A DNA stretch of 5,542 bases from Phycisphaerales bacterium. GTDB taxonomy: Bacteria; Planctomycetota; Phycisphaerae; Phycisphaerales; UBA1924. Below, piece by piece: positions 1 through 4,830 of the stretch. Within the stretch, counting starts at the first letter, position 1. Each line of letters opens with the position of its first letter. Made by a program: the position numbers and the translations under genes. The notes beneath the pieces are model-generated. The model saw only the letters and a list, made by a program, of their open reading frames with translations. It made no database searches and was not told the origin of the DNA. Location: positions 1 through 5,542 of the forward strand of contig JAESSR010000156.1 in assembly GCA_016764015.1 (NCBI GenBank), given 5' to 3'.

Positions 1-504
1 GGGCTCAAGCTCTTCCCTGCTGAACCGACAGACATCAACCCGGTGTGTTCATGCCCGGATTGGAGCGAGGAGCAGCCTTGGTGCAAGCACACGGTGTGTC
101 TGACATCATTGCTCGCAGAAAAGCTCGGCGATGACCCGATGGCTATCTTCGGGCTCCGCGCGATGCCCGGGCAAGAACTCATCGATGGCTTGCGTCAAAA
201 ACGAGCAGTCGGGGTGCAAGGGCCAGGCCCATCACCGGTGTTGCATCAGCATGTCACCGGGGTTTCGGATGTGTCTTCGCCGCCTTTGGAAGATTCGATC
301 CACTCATTCTGGGAGGTCGGCGATCAGCTCGATGAGCTCGACACACCGATCGCACCACCAACGGTCAACTGCGTGCTCTTGCGTCGGCTCGGCCCAAGCC
401 CATTCGTGGATGGCAAGTTCCCGTTGATCGGTTTGATGGCAACCTGCTACCAACTCATCAGCGAAGCAGTGATCGAAGCTGAGGAAGCTTCGGATTCCGA
501 ATAA
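1..504 (+). CDS. SWIM zinc-finger protein, C-terminal part (5' end outside window)
   Basis: The reading frame is open from base 1 to the TAA at 502-504 and gives 167 visible residues; the real start lies upstream. The GTG at 43 would fall inside the zinc-binding motif region, so I treat the gene as truncated by the window edge. Visible residues 16-30 form a SWIM motif, CxC-X9-CxH (C16, C18, C28, H30; CSCPDW...CKH). It is followed by the segment LLAEKLGDDPMAIFGLR, typical of bacterial SWIM proteins. Further on, an FW pair (about residues 98-99) and LLRRLGPSPF near residue 125 match the conserved tail of the same family. SWIM domains are zinc-binding modules thought to bind DNA or proteins. In many bacteria this gene type sits beside a SNF2-type helicase gene, and that partner may lie just left of the window. 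The spacer of 9 between the cysteine pair and CxH is longer than the usual 6 of this subgroup, but within the range known for SWIM. The family assignment is secure; the cellular role is not established. Confidence 0.85.
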   Translation, partial: GLKLFPAEPTDINPVCSCPDWSEEQPWCKHTVCLTSLLAEKLGDDPMAIFGLRAMPGQELIDGLRQKRAVGVQGPGPSPVLHQHVTGVSDVSSPPLEDSIHSFWEVGDQLDELDTPIAPPTVNCVLLRRLGPSPFVDGKFPLIGLMATCYQLISEAVIEAEEASDSE

Positions 505-541
505 GCATTGCACTGATGGCTCAGCAGCTCCCACACGGTAT

Positions 542-786
542 CAATACATTAAAAAGCTGATATTCCAGCGGCGACACACACTGGCGAGAGAAAACACAAG
601 CACCATCAGTTTCTCATTCCAGATATGGGACATCCAAAACTCCGAGAGCATCTGGCAAAAGTGATTACTGTCTTAGATATTGCTAGGCTGCGTAGTCTTG
701 GGTGGGACGAGTTCAAGAAACTACTTGACAAAACGGTGCCAAAGCAACCAGAAGCCCCGCTGTCTCAGAATCAAGACGACAGTTGA
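542..786 (+). pseudogene. Decayed C-terminal fragment of a P63C-domain protein gene
   Basis: The frame from 553 to the TGA at 784-786 reads TGERKHKHHQFL, then PDMGHPKLREHL, then WDEFKKLLDKTVPK and an acidic end. This resembles the C-terminus of P63C-domain proteins as I know them: a basic R-K-H-x-H-H-Q stretch, then a D-(I/M)-G-H-P-x-L-x-x-H-L core, then W-x-x-F-x-x-x-L-(D/N)-(R/K)-x-x-P-K. A TAA at 550-552 closes this frame on the left. The overlapping frame at 542-559 reads QYIKKL, which fits the residues expected immediately before (a [EL]-KK-[LI]-NP type segment), so a one-base frameshift near 558-562 is the simplest explanation. No ribosome binding site precedes the in-frame ATG at 625, and the N-terminal bulk of the gene is absent. 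P63C genes are found in phage-like and mobile contexts and their function is unknown. I read this as a relic, not a functional small gene; expression from 625 as a 53-residue peptide cannot be excluded. Confidence 0.55.
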
Positions 787-968
787 CCCGTCTCTACGCC
801 CGCCTCAAACGCCGCCCTAAGGGGCGTCCAATCCAGCTCATCCACGCACTTGATCGACTTTGACCCCCATATTCAATCAATGCCGCTTCCAGATCAGCAG
901 GGAGCGGTTTTTTTGCCTGTGGATTCGTCTACGATTCGGGCTGCGATTTGGTTTGGATCGGTGTTCAT
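771..968 (-). pseudogene. Antisense hypothetical gene relic with two compensating frameshifts
   Basis: Reading leftward from an ATG at 968-966, the protein begins MNTDPNQIAARIVDE, followed by STGKKTAP, and then meets a stop at 896-894. Dropping one base near 896 restores an open frame (DLEAALIEYGG, 895-866). Adding one base near 865-864 restores the original frame (VDELDWTPLRAAF, then EAGVETGQLSS) to a TGA at 773-771. The total span is 198 bases, so the two shifts cancel. All three pieces look like ordinary soluble protein, especially WTPLRAAFEAG, and I do not recognise the family. A TAGAAT hexamer on the minus strand (979-974) ends five bases before the ATG, which would suit leaderless transcription, but no good -35 is visible. 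The relic overlaps the end of the P63C fragment and the terminator-like hairpin on the other strand. It may instead be chance coding-like sequence. Confidence 0.35.
883..914 (+). terminator. Rho-independent terminator-like hairpin with T7 tract
   Basis: CCGCTTCC (883-890) pairs with GGAGCGG (901-907), giving seven base pairs with one bulged T, closed by a 10-base loop and followed directly by seven T's (908-914). Orientation is rightward, so it would stop transcripts coming from the SWIM gene or the P63C relic before they reach the promoter-like and structured region. The same bases can be read on the minus strand as the GKKTAP codons of the antisense relic, where the T-tract is simply AAA AAA lysine codons. 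Part of the signal could therefore be coincidence. Confidence 0.5.
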
Positions 969-984
969 ACCCTATTCTACATCA

Positions 985-1070
985 TGTGAGTAAGTTTTGA
1001 GAAAACTGAGCTGGTCACAACTCGGATTCACAGTGAACCACTATCGGAATTCCCAAAACTGAGCCGGGGT
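985..1070. repeat. Degenerate repeats at about 26-27 bp spacing, possible IS21-type element end
   Basis: AAAACTGAGCTGG at 1002-1014 and AAAACTGAGCCGG at 1055-1067 are direct repeats with 12 of 13 bases identical. A weaker copy (CACAGTGAACC, 1029-1039) lies between them, so the repeat cores are 27 and 26 bases apart. The first copy is preceded by TGTGAGTAAG and by a small palindrome, AGTTTT/AAAACT (993-1007). Several insertion sequences, notably of the IS21 family, carry multiple spaced copies of an AAAACTGA-type motif inside each end, beginning with TG. No transposase gene is present, so at most this is a solitary relic end. The repeat itself is seen directly; the IS21 link is an inference. 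Confidence 0.4.
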
Positions 1071-1076
1071 TGTGTG

Positions 1077-1104
1077 TTGACCCGCTTGAGATGAGGTCTA
1101 CACT
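1077..1104 (+). promoter_or_regulatory. Sigma70-like promoter
   Basis: TTGACC (1077-1082) and TACACT (1099-1104) are separated by 16 bases, close to the consensus -35/-10 arrangement, which would start transcription near 1110-1112. No open reading frame begins downstream for several hundred bases. The natural product would be the inverted-repeat-rich region that follows, or a long leader for tRNA-Gln and the glmU cluster. TACACT recurs as a possible -10 element before ssb (5480-5485). Confidence 0.4.
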
Positions 1105-1109
1105 TCTCT

Positions 1110-1395
1110 TCCTATTCGGAGCCCGATGTGACGGACGCTGATTTCAGCTGAGGCACATCGATGGGTACTCTTGAGTGGTTTGGGTGTCGTTTGCGTGTGC
1201 TTTTATGCAACGCAAACTTAATCGAGCCGCGCAGCCAAGATGATCCCGCTCTAAGTCGAACGCCATGAGTGGTTTACGGCGACATGCTGCGGCATTGCAT
1301 ACTCTGATGCTCGTTCTCGATAGAGATCGAAAGTCATGTGTTCAAGCCGTGATTGACGGATTGAACACCCGATCAAATCACCTGATTTGATCCTG
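1110..1395 (+). ncRNA. Candidate structured non-coding RNA region (unknown class)
   Basis: This stretch has no plausible gene on either strand but holds a dense series of inverted repeats. CGATGTG/CACATCG (1124-1130 with 1154-1160) encloses GCTG/CAGC with an ATTT loop. GTTTGCGT/ACGCAAAC (1189-1217) has an inner TGC/GCA. ATGC/GCAT lies at 1284-1295 and TCGAT/ATCGA at 1317-1330. A 31-base hairpin (1338-1368) has arms GTGTTCAA/TTGAACAC plus CCGT/ACGG and one G-A mismatch. A 10-base perfect inverted repeat, GATCAAATCA/TGATTTGATC (1371-1392), has a CC centre. A promoter-like element lies just upstream. I looked for the conserved cores of tmRNA, RNase P RNA and SRP RNA and saw none. No clear T-run terminator follows 1392. 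The strand is assigned only from the promoter. The alternative is a relic of mobile DNA containing several palindromes. Confidence 0.3.
1371..1392. repeat. Perfect 10-bp inverted repeat with 2-bp centre (operator-like)
   Basis: GATCAAATCA and TGATTTGATC flank a central CC and form a 22-bp dyad with no mismatch. It lies 89 bases before the tRNA-Gln gene and two bases after the end of another strong hairpin (1338-1368). The short centre suits a dimeric regulator site on DNA at least as well as an RNA hairpin, which would need to open the central A-T pair. The TTGATC half (1387-1392) also resembles a weak -35 element, so the dyad could control a promoter for the tRNA and glmU cluster. No candidate regulator gene is in the window. 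Confidence 0.4.
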
Positions 1396-1481
1396 ACTCG
1401 GAGTAAAAGCAAGAATCGGCATCCAAAATGACGATGTAGAAATGACAGAAGAAATTCGACGATAGAAAACAAAAAATACAC

Positions 1482-1552
1482 TGCCCCATGGTGTAATGGT
1501 AGCACAGCTGGTTTTGATCCAGTCGGTCCAAGTTCAAATCTCGGTGGGGTAA
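1482..1552 (+). tRNA. tRNA-Gln (anticodon UUG)
   Basis: The sequence folds as a complete cloverleaf. The acceptor stem TGCCCCA (1482-1488) pairs with TGGGGTA (1545-1551), including one G-T pair, and A1552 is the discriminator. The D arm is GTGT/GCAC with loop AATGGTA. The anticodon stem GCTGG/CCAGT encloses the loop TTTTGAT, giving anticodon TTG at 1514-1516, which reads CAA. The T loop is TTCAAAT. The T stem CCAAG/CTCGG contains one A-C mismatch (1530 against 1542), which is unusual but compatible with function. CCA is not encoded. Six T's follow (1553-1558), and glmU begins 34 or 58 bases beyond the end, so the tRNA may be cotranscribed with the cluster or separated from it by weak termination at the T-run. 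Confidence 0.93.
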
Positions 1553-1610
1553 TTTTTTCTTCTCGTCCTTCTCTACAACGCAACGCATGCCCTTCTTGCC
1601 AATCCAATCG

Positions 1611-2423
1611 ATGGCAAGCACACCCCCAAATCAAACCAAGTCACTCGAAGCCATTATTCTCGCAGCAGGCAAAGGGACTCGGATGGAATCCGATCTGCCC
1701 AAGGTCTGTCATCCTGTCGGCGGGCGTCCGATGGTCTGCGCTGTCGTTGATGCGTGCTTTGATGCAGGTTGCTCGCGGGTGGTCGTGGTTGTGGGATACA
1801 AACAAGAACTCGTCCGCGAAGCGTTGGTCAGCTATGGCGATAAGGTCGAGTATGCCGTGCAGCATGAACAGCTTGGGACTGGTCACGCCGTGGTCAGTGC
1901 GGTCGATGCGTATCCGCTTGCAATGCGTAGCGATACCGATGTCTTTGTGCTCTGTGGCGACGGCCCACTGATCCGTACATCGACACTGGCAACCCTGCTC
2001 GATAAGCACCAGTCCACCGGGGCCGATGGAACACTCGCAACGAGTGTGATCGATGATCCTGATGGGTACGGGCGAATCGTTCGCGATGCTGATGGCGGGT
2101 TTGAACGCATCGTCGAGCAGAAGAACGCGAGCGAAGACGAACTCAAAATCAACGAAGTCAACCCAAGCTACTACTGCATGAACGCGCATGCCATGTTCGA
2201 GGCCCTCAAGGGACTCAACCGAAACGAACTCACCGGTGAATACTACATCACCGATGTCTTCGAACATCTCCTCAACGATGGCAAACGCGTTGAGGTCATC
2301 TCCGCGGTACCTGCCGAAGATATCTTGAGCATCAATACACTTGAGCACCTTGCTCAGGTCGATGCGATTTACCGAAGCAGAAAATCATCTGAAACATCTT
2401 CCTCCACCGAAGGGACCGTGTAA
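1611..2423 (+). CDS. glmU: GlmU-like UDP-N-acetylglucosamine pyrophosphorylase, nucleotidyltransferase domain only
   Basis: This protein transfers UMP from UTP to a sugar 1-phosphate, most likely GlcNAc-1-phosphate, giving UDP-GlcNAc for envelope polysaccharide in the cytoplasm. Numbered from the ATG at 1611 (270 residues), the signature LAAGKGTRM spans 17-25, with the LPK lysine at 31. YAVQ with the base-contacting Gln is at 81-84, QLGTGHA at 87-93, and CGDGPL with the metal-binding Asp at 117. GYGRI is at 152-156, the IVE glutamate at 169, and Asn at 184; GEYYITD spans 209-215 and the late Asn is at 242. Bacterial GlmU is usually about 450 residues with a C-terminal left-handed beta-helix acetyltransferase. 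That half is missing here and does not follow in another frame, so GlcN-1-P acetylation must be done elsewhere. An in-frame ATG at 1587 would add MPFLPIQS. I prefer 1611 because that extension looks unlike the family, but neither start has a ribosome binding site. The stop overlaps the prs start (TAATG). Confidence 0.85.
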   Translation: MASTPPNQTKSLEAIILAAGKGTRMESDLPKVCHPVGGRPMVCAVVDACFDAGCSRVVVVVGYKQELVREALVSYGDKVEYAVQHEQLGTGHAVVSAVDAYPLAMRSDTDVFVLCGDGPLIRTSTLATLLDKHQSTGADGTLATSVIDDPDGYGRIVRDADGGFERIVEQKNASEDELKINEVNPSYYCMNAHAMFEALKGLNRNELTGEYYITDVFEHLLNDGKRVEVISAVPAEDILSINTLEHLAQVDAIYRSRKSSETSSSTEGTV

Positions 2424-3391
2424 TGGCCGAGATGAAAATATTCGCAGGGCGCAACTCCAAAGACTTGGCGCATCGCATTTGTGCCGAGATGGGCATCGAA
2501 CTGGGGCGCGCACGCACCAACCTCTTTCCTGATGGCGAAGTGTTTGTGAAACTCGATGACGATGTCCGCGGGCGAGATTGCTTTGTGGTCATTTCAACCT
2601 GTGATCCGGTGAACGATAATCTGATGGAACTCCTCGTGTTCTGTGATTGTCTCCGCCGAGCGAGTGCAAACACGGTGACGATGGTCATGCCTTACTATGG
2701 CTATGGCCGACAGGATCGCAAAGACGAAGGGCGCGTGCCCATTACTGCCAAGCTCGTTGCGAACCTGATCACGGCTTCAAATGCCGATCGTGTGATCGCG
2801 ATGGATTTACACGCCGCCCAGATTCAGGGTTTCTTTGATATCCCCGTTGACCATCTCTCAGCGACACCTGTATTCTTCGATTACTTCCTGTCGATGCGTG
2901 AAGAGCTCGGTGATCTGTGCCTTGTGTCACCCGATGTTGGCAATGTGAAGGTCGCCGAAGCGATGGCCAACCTGCTCAATGCTGATCTGGCGATCATCAA
3001 CAAACGCAGACTCACCGGCGACACAATCAAGGTTGGGCACTTGATCGGCGATGTGAAAAATAAAACCGTCCTGATGTTCGATGACATGATCTCAACGGGT
3101 GGCACCGTCATCGAAGCGGCCAAACTCGTCATGGATGAGGGCGCCAACGATGTGATCTGTGCTGCCACCCATGCGGTGCTCGCTGGGCCAGCAATGGAAC
3201 GGCTCGCTGTTGCTCCAATCTCAAAGATTGTCGTCACCGACACGATCCCCGCTGGTCCACGGTGTGATCTCATCAAGGACAAACTTGTCGTGCTCTCGGT
3301 TGGCGAAATGCTCGGACAGGCGATCAAACGAATTCATAATAACGAATCAATCAGCGAACTCTTCGTTCGCACCGCAGGTGCGAAGCGATAG
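2423..3391 (+). CDS. prs: Ribose-phosphate pyrophosphokinase (PRPP synthetase)
   Basis: The enzyme makes PRPP from ribose 5-phosphate and ATP for purine, pyrimidine, histidine, tryptophan and NAD synthesis. At 322 residues it matches class I Prs (about 315). Visible signatures are FPDGE (35-39), STCDPVNDNLMELL (58-71; the family commonly has STCxPxND), the ATP-binding RQD (96-98), the DLHAAQIQGFFD segment with the catalytic-site His at 130, SPD with Asp at 171, and KRR (194-196) on the catalytic flexible loop. The PRPP-binding loop is FDDMISTGGT (219-228). The loop RQDRKDEGRVPIT is one residue shorter than the E. coli RQDRRVRSARVPIT and carries acidic residues where allosteric and ATP contacts are basic; I believe this variant is shared by several non-proteobacterial groups. 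The ATG shares its A with the glmU stop, suggesting translational coupling, and no strong ribosome binding site is seen. The last codons lie in a stable hairpin (3363-3388). Confidence 0.97.
   Translation: MAEMKIFAGRNSKDLAHRICAEMGIELGRARTNLFPDGEVFVKLDDDVRGRDCFVVISTCDPVNDNLMELLVFCDCLRRASANTVTMVMPYYGYGRQDRKDEGRVPITAKLVANLITASNADRVIAMDLHAAQIQGFFDIPVDHLSATPVFFDYFLSMREELGDLCLVSPDVGNVKVAEAMANLLNADLAIINKRRLTGDTIKVGHLIGDVKNKTVLMFDDMISTGGTVIEAAKLVMDEGANDVICAATHAVLAGPAMERLAVAPISKIVVTDTIPAGPRCDLIKDKLVVLSVGEMLGQAIKRIHNNESISELFVRTAGAKR
3363..3388 (+). promoter_or_regulatory. Stable hairpin at the end of prs
   Basis: TTCGCACC (3366-3373) and GGTGCGAA (3377-3384) form eight perfect pairs around a GCA loop. 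TCG/CGA extends the stem by three pairs past one bulged G. The stem ends exactly before the TAG stop (3389-3391). No T-run follows, so it is not a standard terminator. It could protect the 3' end of a processed prs message or modulate flow into rplY. It is also coding sequence for the last Prs residues (VRTAGAKR), so function is an inference. Confidence 0.3.
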
Positions 3392-3441
3392 TTCGGAATC
3401 AATAGAAAACTGTAAACGAAACACAAAGAGTCATTTAGAAA

Positions 3442-3447
3442 AAGGAG
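3442..3447 (+). promoter_or_regulatory. Consensus Shine-Dalgarno AAGGAG for rplY
   Basis: AAGGAG lies seven bases before the ATG at 3455, in a purine- and A-rich leader. It is the strongest ribosome binding site in the window, and contrasts with glmU and prs, which show none. The 63-base gap before rplY is the only real break in the otherwise overlapping glmU-to-rpsF cluster, and strong independent initiation fits a ribosomal protein needed in high amount. Confidence 0.85.
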
Positions 3448-3454
3448 AAATAAA

Positions 3455-4099
3455 ATGAGTGACACAACAACAGCGCTAAGCGCACAAGTGCGTGAACGAA
3501 CCGGGAGCCGATACTCCCAACGGGTACGCAAGGCCGGCGGATTGCCGGGCGTACTTTACGGGCACAAAGAAGAACCAGTCTCGATCACCCTCGATGCGCA
3601 CACCGCGATCGGGTTCATCTCGAAGGGCGAAAAAGTCTTCCACATGGAACTCAACGGCGACAAGCAGTATGTGCTCCTCAAGGACATCGGATACGACTAC
3701 CTGGGCACCAACATCATCCATGTTGACTTTGCTCGCGTGGACATGAACGAACGCGTTGACACCCGTGCGAGTCTCAAGTTCGTCGGCGAAGCCGAAGGAC
3801 TCAAGACCACCGGTGCGATCATGATGCACCCAATCACTGAGCTCCAACTCAACTGTACCGTCACCAACTTTCCAGATGACATTATCGTTGATGTCTCAGA
3901 CATGGAAGTCGGCGATGTGATTCACGCAAGTGATGTCACACTTCCAAAGGTCACCATGAAGCTCATCACCGATCCAAATGCGATCATCGCACAGATCGTG
4001 ATGAAGGCTGTCCAGGAAGAAGAAGGCGAAGCTGCTGAGGTTGACGCTGCAGGCGCAACACCAGAAGTCATCACAGAGAAGAAGGAAGAAGCTGAATAA
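3455..4099 (+). CDS. rplY: 50S ribosomal protein L25, CTC/TL5 type
   Basis: L25 binds 5S rRNA in the central protuberance of the large ribosomal subunit. The 214-residue protein is of the long, two-domain CTC/TL5 kind rather than the roughly 94-residue E. coli form. Residues 11-93 are the L25 domain, with RTGSRYSQRVRKAGGLPGVLYG (15-36; the family has a G-x-[VL]-P-[GA]-V-[VL]-Y-G core) and the closing IIHVDF (87-92). Residues 100-185 form the beta-rich C-terminal domain, with DIIVDVSDMEVGDVIHASDV resembling the family stretch that ends ...GdsihvsDl. The last 29 residues are an acidic Glu/Ala tail. The start is fixed by a consensus AAGGAG seven bases upstream. The TAA overlaps the pth ATG by one base. 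The prs-ctc-pth neighbourhood is conserved in Firmicutes and supports the call. Confidence 0.95.
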   Translation: MSDTTTALSAQVRERTGSRYSQRVRKAGGLPGVLYGHKEEPVSITLDAHTAIGFISKGEKVFHMELNGDKQYVLLKDIGYDYLGTNIIHVDFARVDMNERVDTRASLKFVGEAEGLKTTGAIMMHPITELQLNCTVTNFPDDIIVDVSDMEVGDVIHASDVTLPKVTMKLITDPNAIIAQIVMKAVQEEEGEAAEVDAAGATPEVITEKKEEAE

Positions 4100-4830
4100 T
4101 GAAGCTGATTGTTGGACTCGGCAATCCTGGGGCTCAATACGAGCAGACTCGGCACAACGCCGGGTTTATGGCTGTCGATCTGCTTGCCCAAAGGCACGCA
4201 AGAAGCGGGCAGATTCCCAAGAGCCGATTCAACGCGGTGACACTCGATGCGATCATCGGGACCGAGAAGGTGCTGCTGATGAAACCGACCAAGTTTATGA
4301 ACTTGTCGGGTCAATCAGTGGGTGAAGCGATCCGCTTCTACAAGCTCGATCCAAACGAGGACCTCTTGGTGCTTGTTGATGATATCGCACTGCCGGTCGG
4401 ATTCATCCGTGTTCGCAAGAACGGATCCGCAGGCGGGCACAACGGTCTTTCGGACATCGATCGGCTCTTGGGTGGTGCAGACTACCCACGCATCCGCATC
4501 GGTGTCGGCAATGTACCAAAGTTCATGAATCAGTCGGACTGGGTCTTGAGCAGGTTCATGAAGGAAGAGCATGGTGATGTCGATCGCAGCCTCAGAGCTG
4601 CAGCCGATGCAACCGAGTGCTTGCTCGACGAGGGGGTGACCAAAGCAATGAACGCTTTTAATACCAAGCTCGTCAAGCCAAAGCCAGAACCCAAGCCAGT
4701 GTCTAAAAAAGAGTCGCCAAAGCAATCAGATTCCAAACCAAATACAAACTCAGATACGAAATCAAACACTGAAAACACTTCGGCTCAATCAGAGCCGGAT
4801 ACGAAAATGGAGAATAACAATGTCAACTGA
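4099..4830 (+). CDS. pth: Peptidyl-tRNA hydrolase with a long C-terminal tail
   Basis: The enzyme cleaves the ester bond of peptidyl-tRNAs that fall off stalled ribosomes and so recycles tRNA. All expected active-site residues are visible: Asn9 in GLGNPG, His19 in TRHNAG (catalytic), Asn68 in KFMNLSG, Asp94 in VDDIALP, and Asn115 in GGHNGL. RIRIGVG follows at 131-137. The catalytic domain fills residues 1 to about 190, the length of typical Pth (about 190-200). Residues 192-243 are a hydrophilic, low-complexity tail rich in Lys, Pro, Ser, Asn and Asp, first KPKPEPKP and then Ser/Asn/Thr repeats, probably disordered and not part of the hydrolase fold. The tail's DNA also holds a hairpin and the ribosome binding site of rpsF. 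The ATG overlaps the rplY TAA by one base, and the 3' end overlaps rpsF by 11 bases, implying coupled translation. Confidence 0.95.
   Translation: MKLIVGLGNPGAQYEQTRHNAGFMAVDLLAQRHARSGQIPKSRFNAVTLDAIIGTEKVLLMKPTKFMNLSGQSVGEAIRFYKLDPNEDLLVLVDDIALPVGFIRVRKNGSAGGHNGLSDIDRLLGGADYPRIRIGVGNVPKFMNQSDWVLSRFMKEEHGDVDRSLRAAADATECLLDEGVTKAMNAFNTKLVKPKPEPKPVSKKESPKQSDSKPNTNSDTKSNTENTSAQSEPDTKMENNNVN
4779..4799 (+). promoter_or_regulatory. Hairpin just upstream of the rpsF ribosome binding site
   Basis: CGGCTC (4781-4786) and GAGCCG (4792-4797) form six G/C-rich pairs around the loop AATCA, extended by a T-G and a T-A pair. The stem ends nine bases before the GGAGA of rpsF, inside the pth tail. In several bacteria S6, with S18, represses its own message by binding a structured leader with a CCG element just before rpsF, and CCG is present here at 4795-4797. 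Whether this hairpin acts that way is untested. Confidence 0.3.

Noticed and set aside
131..427. Overlapping plus-strand frame within the SWIM gene
   Set aside because: It is a shadow in another frame: Ser/Arg-rich, without motifs, and inside a well-supported gene.
783..863. Possible 26-residue basic peptide from a TTG start, ending DRL just before the terminator
   Set aside because: No ATG or GTG start, no ribosome binding site, and it lies opposite the more convincing antisense relic, whose codons explain its protein-like look.
505..1481. tmRNA, RNase P RNA, SRP RNA or a CRISPR array in the long gap
   Set aside because: None of their conserved cores, and no regular repeat-spacer pattern, is visible.
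1477..1482. TACACT as a -10 element for the tRNA
   Set aside because: It overlaps the first base of the mature tRNA, so transcription would start inside the tRNA.
1553..1558. T6 run after the tRNA as a full terminator
   Set aside because: The only stem before it is the tRNA acceptor and T arms, and glmU starts too close to have an obvious separate promoter; noted as possible weak termination only.
1587..1610. Upstream glmU start at ATG 1587
   Set aside because: It adds eight residues (MPFLPIQS) unlike the family and has no ribosome binding site; retained only as an alternative.
1251..1634. Minus-strand open frame of 127 codons
   Set aside because: It runs antisense through the tRNA-Gln gene; the FELGPTGSKPAVLPLHHG stretch is the usual false peptide from a tRNA complement.
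1641..2348. Long minus-strand open frame (235 codons) opposite glmU
   Set aside because: It is a mirror of a well-supported gene with all GlmU motifs; its protein has no recognisable domain and no ribosome binding site.
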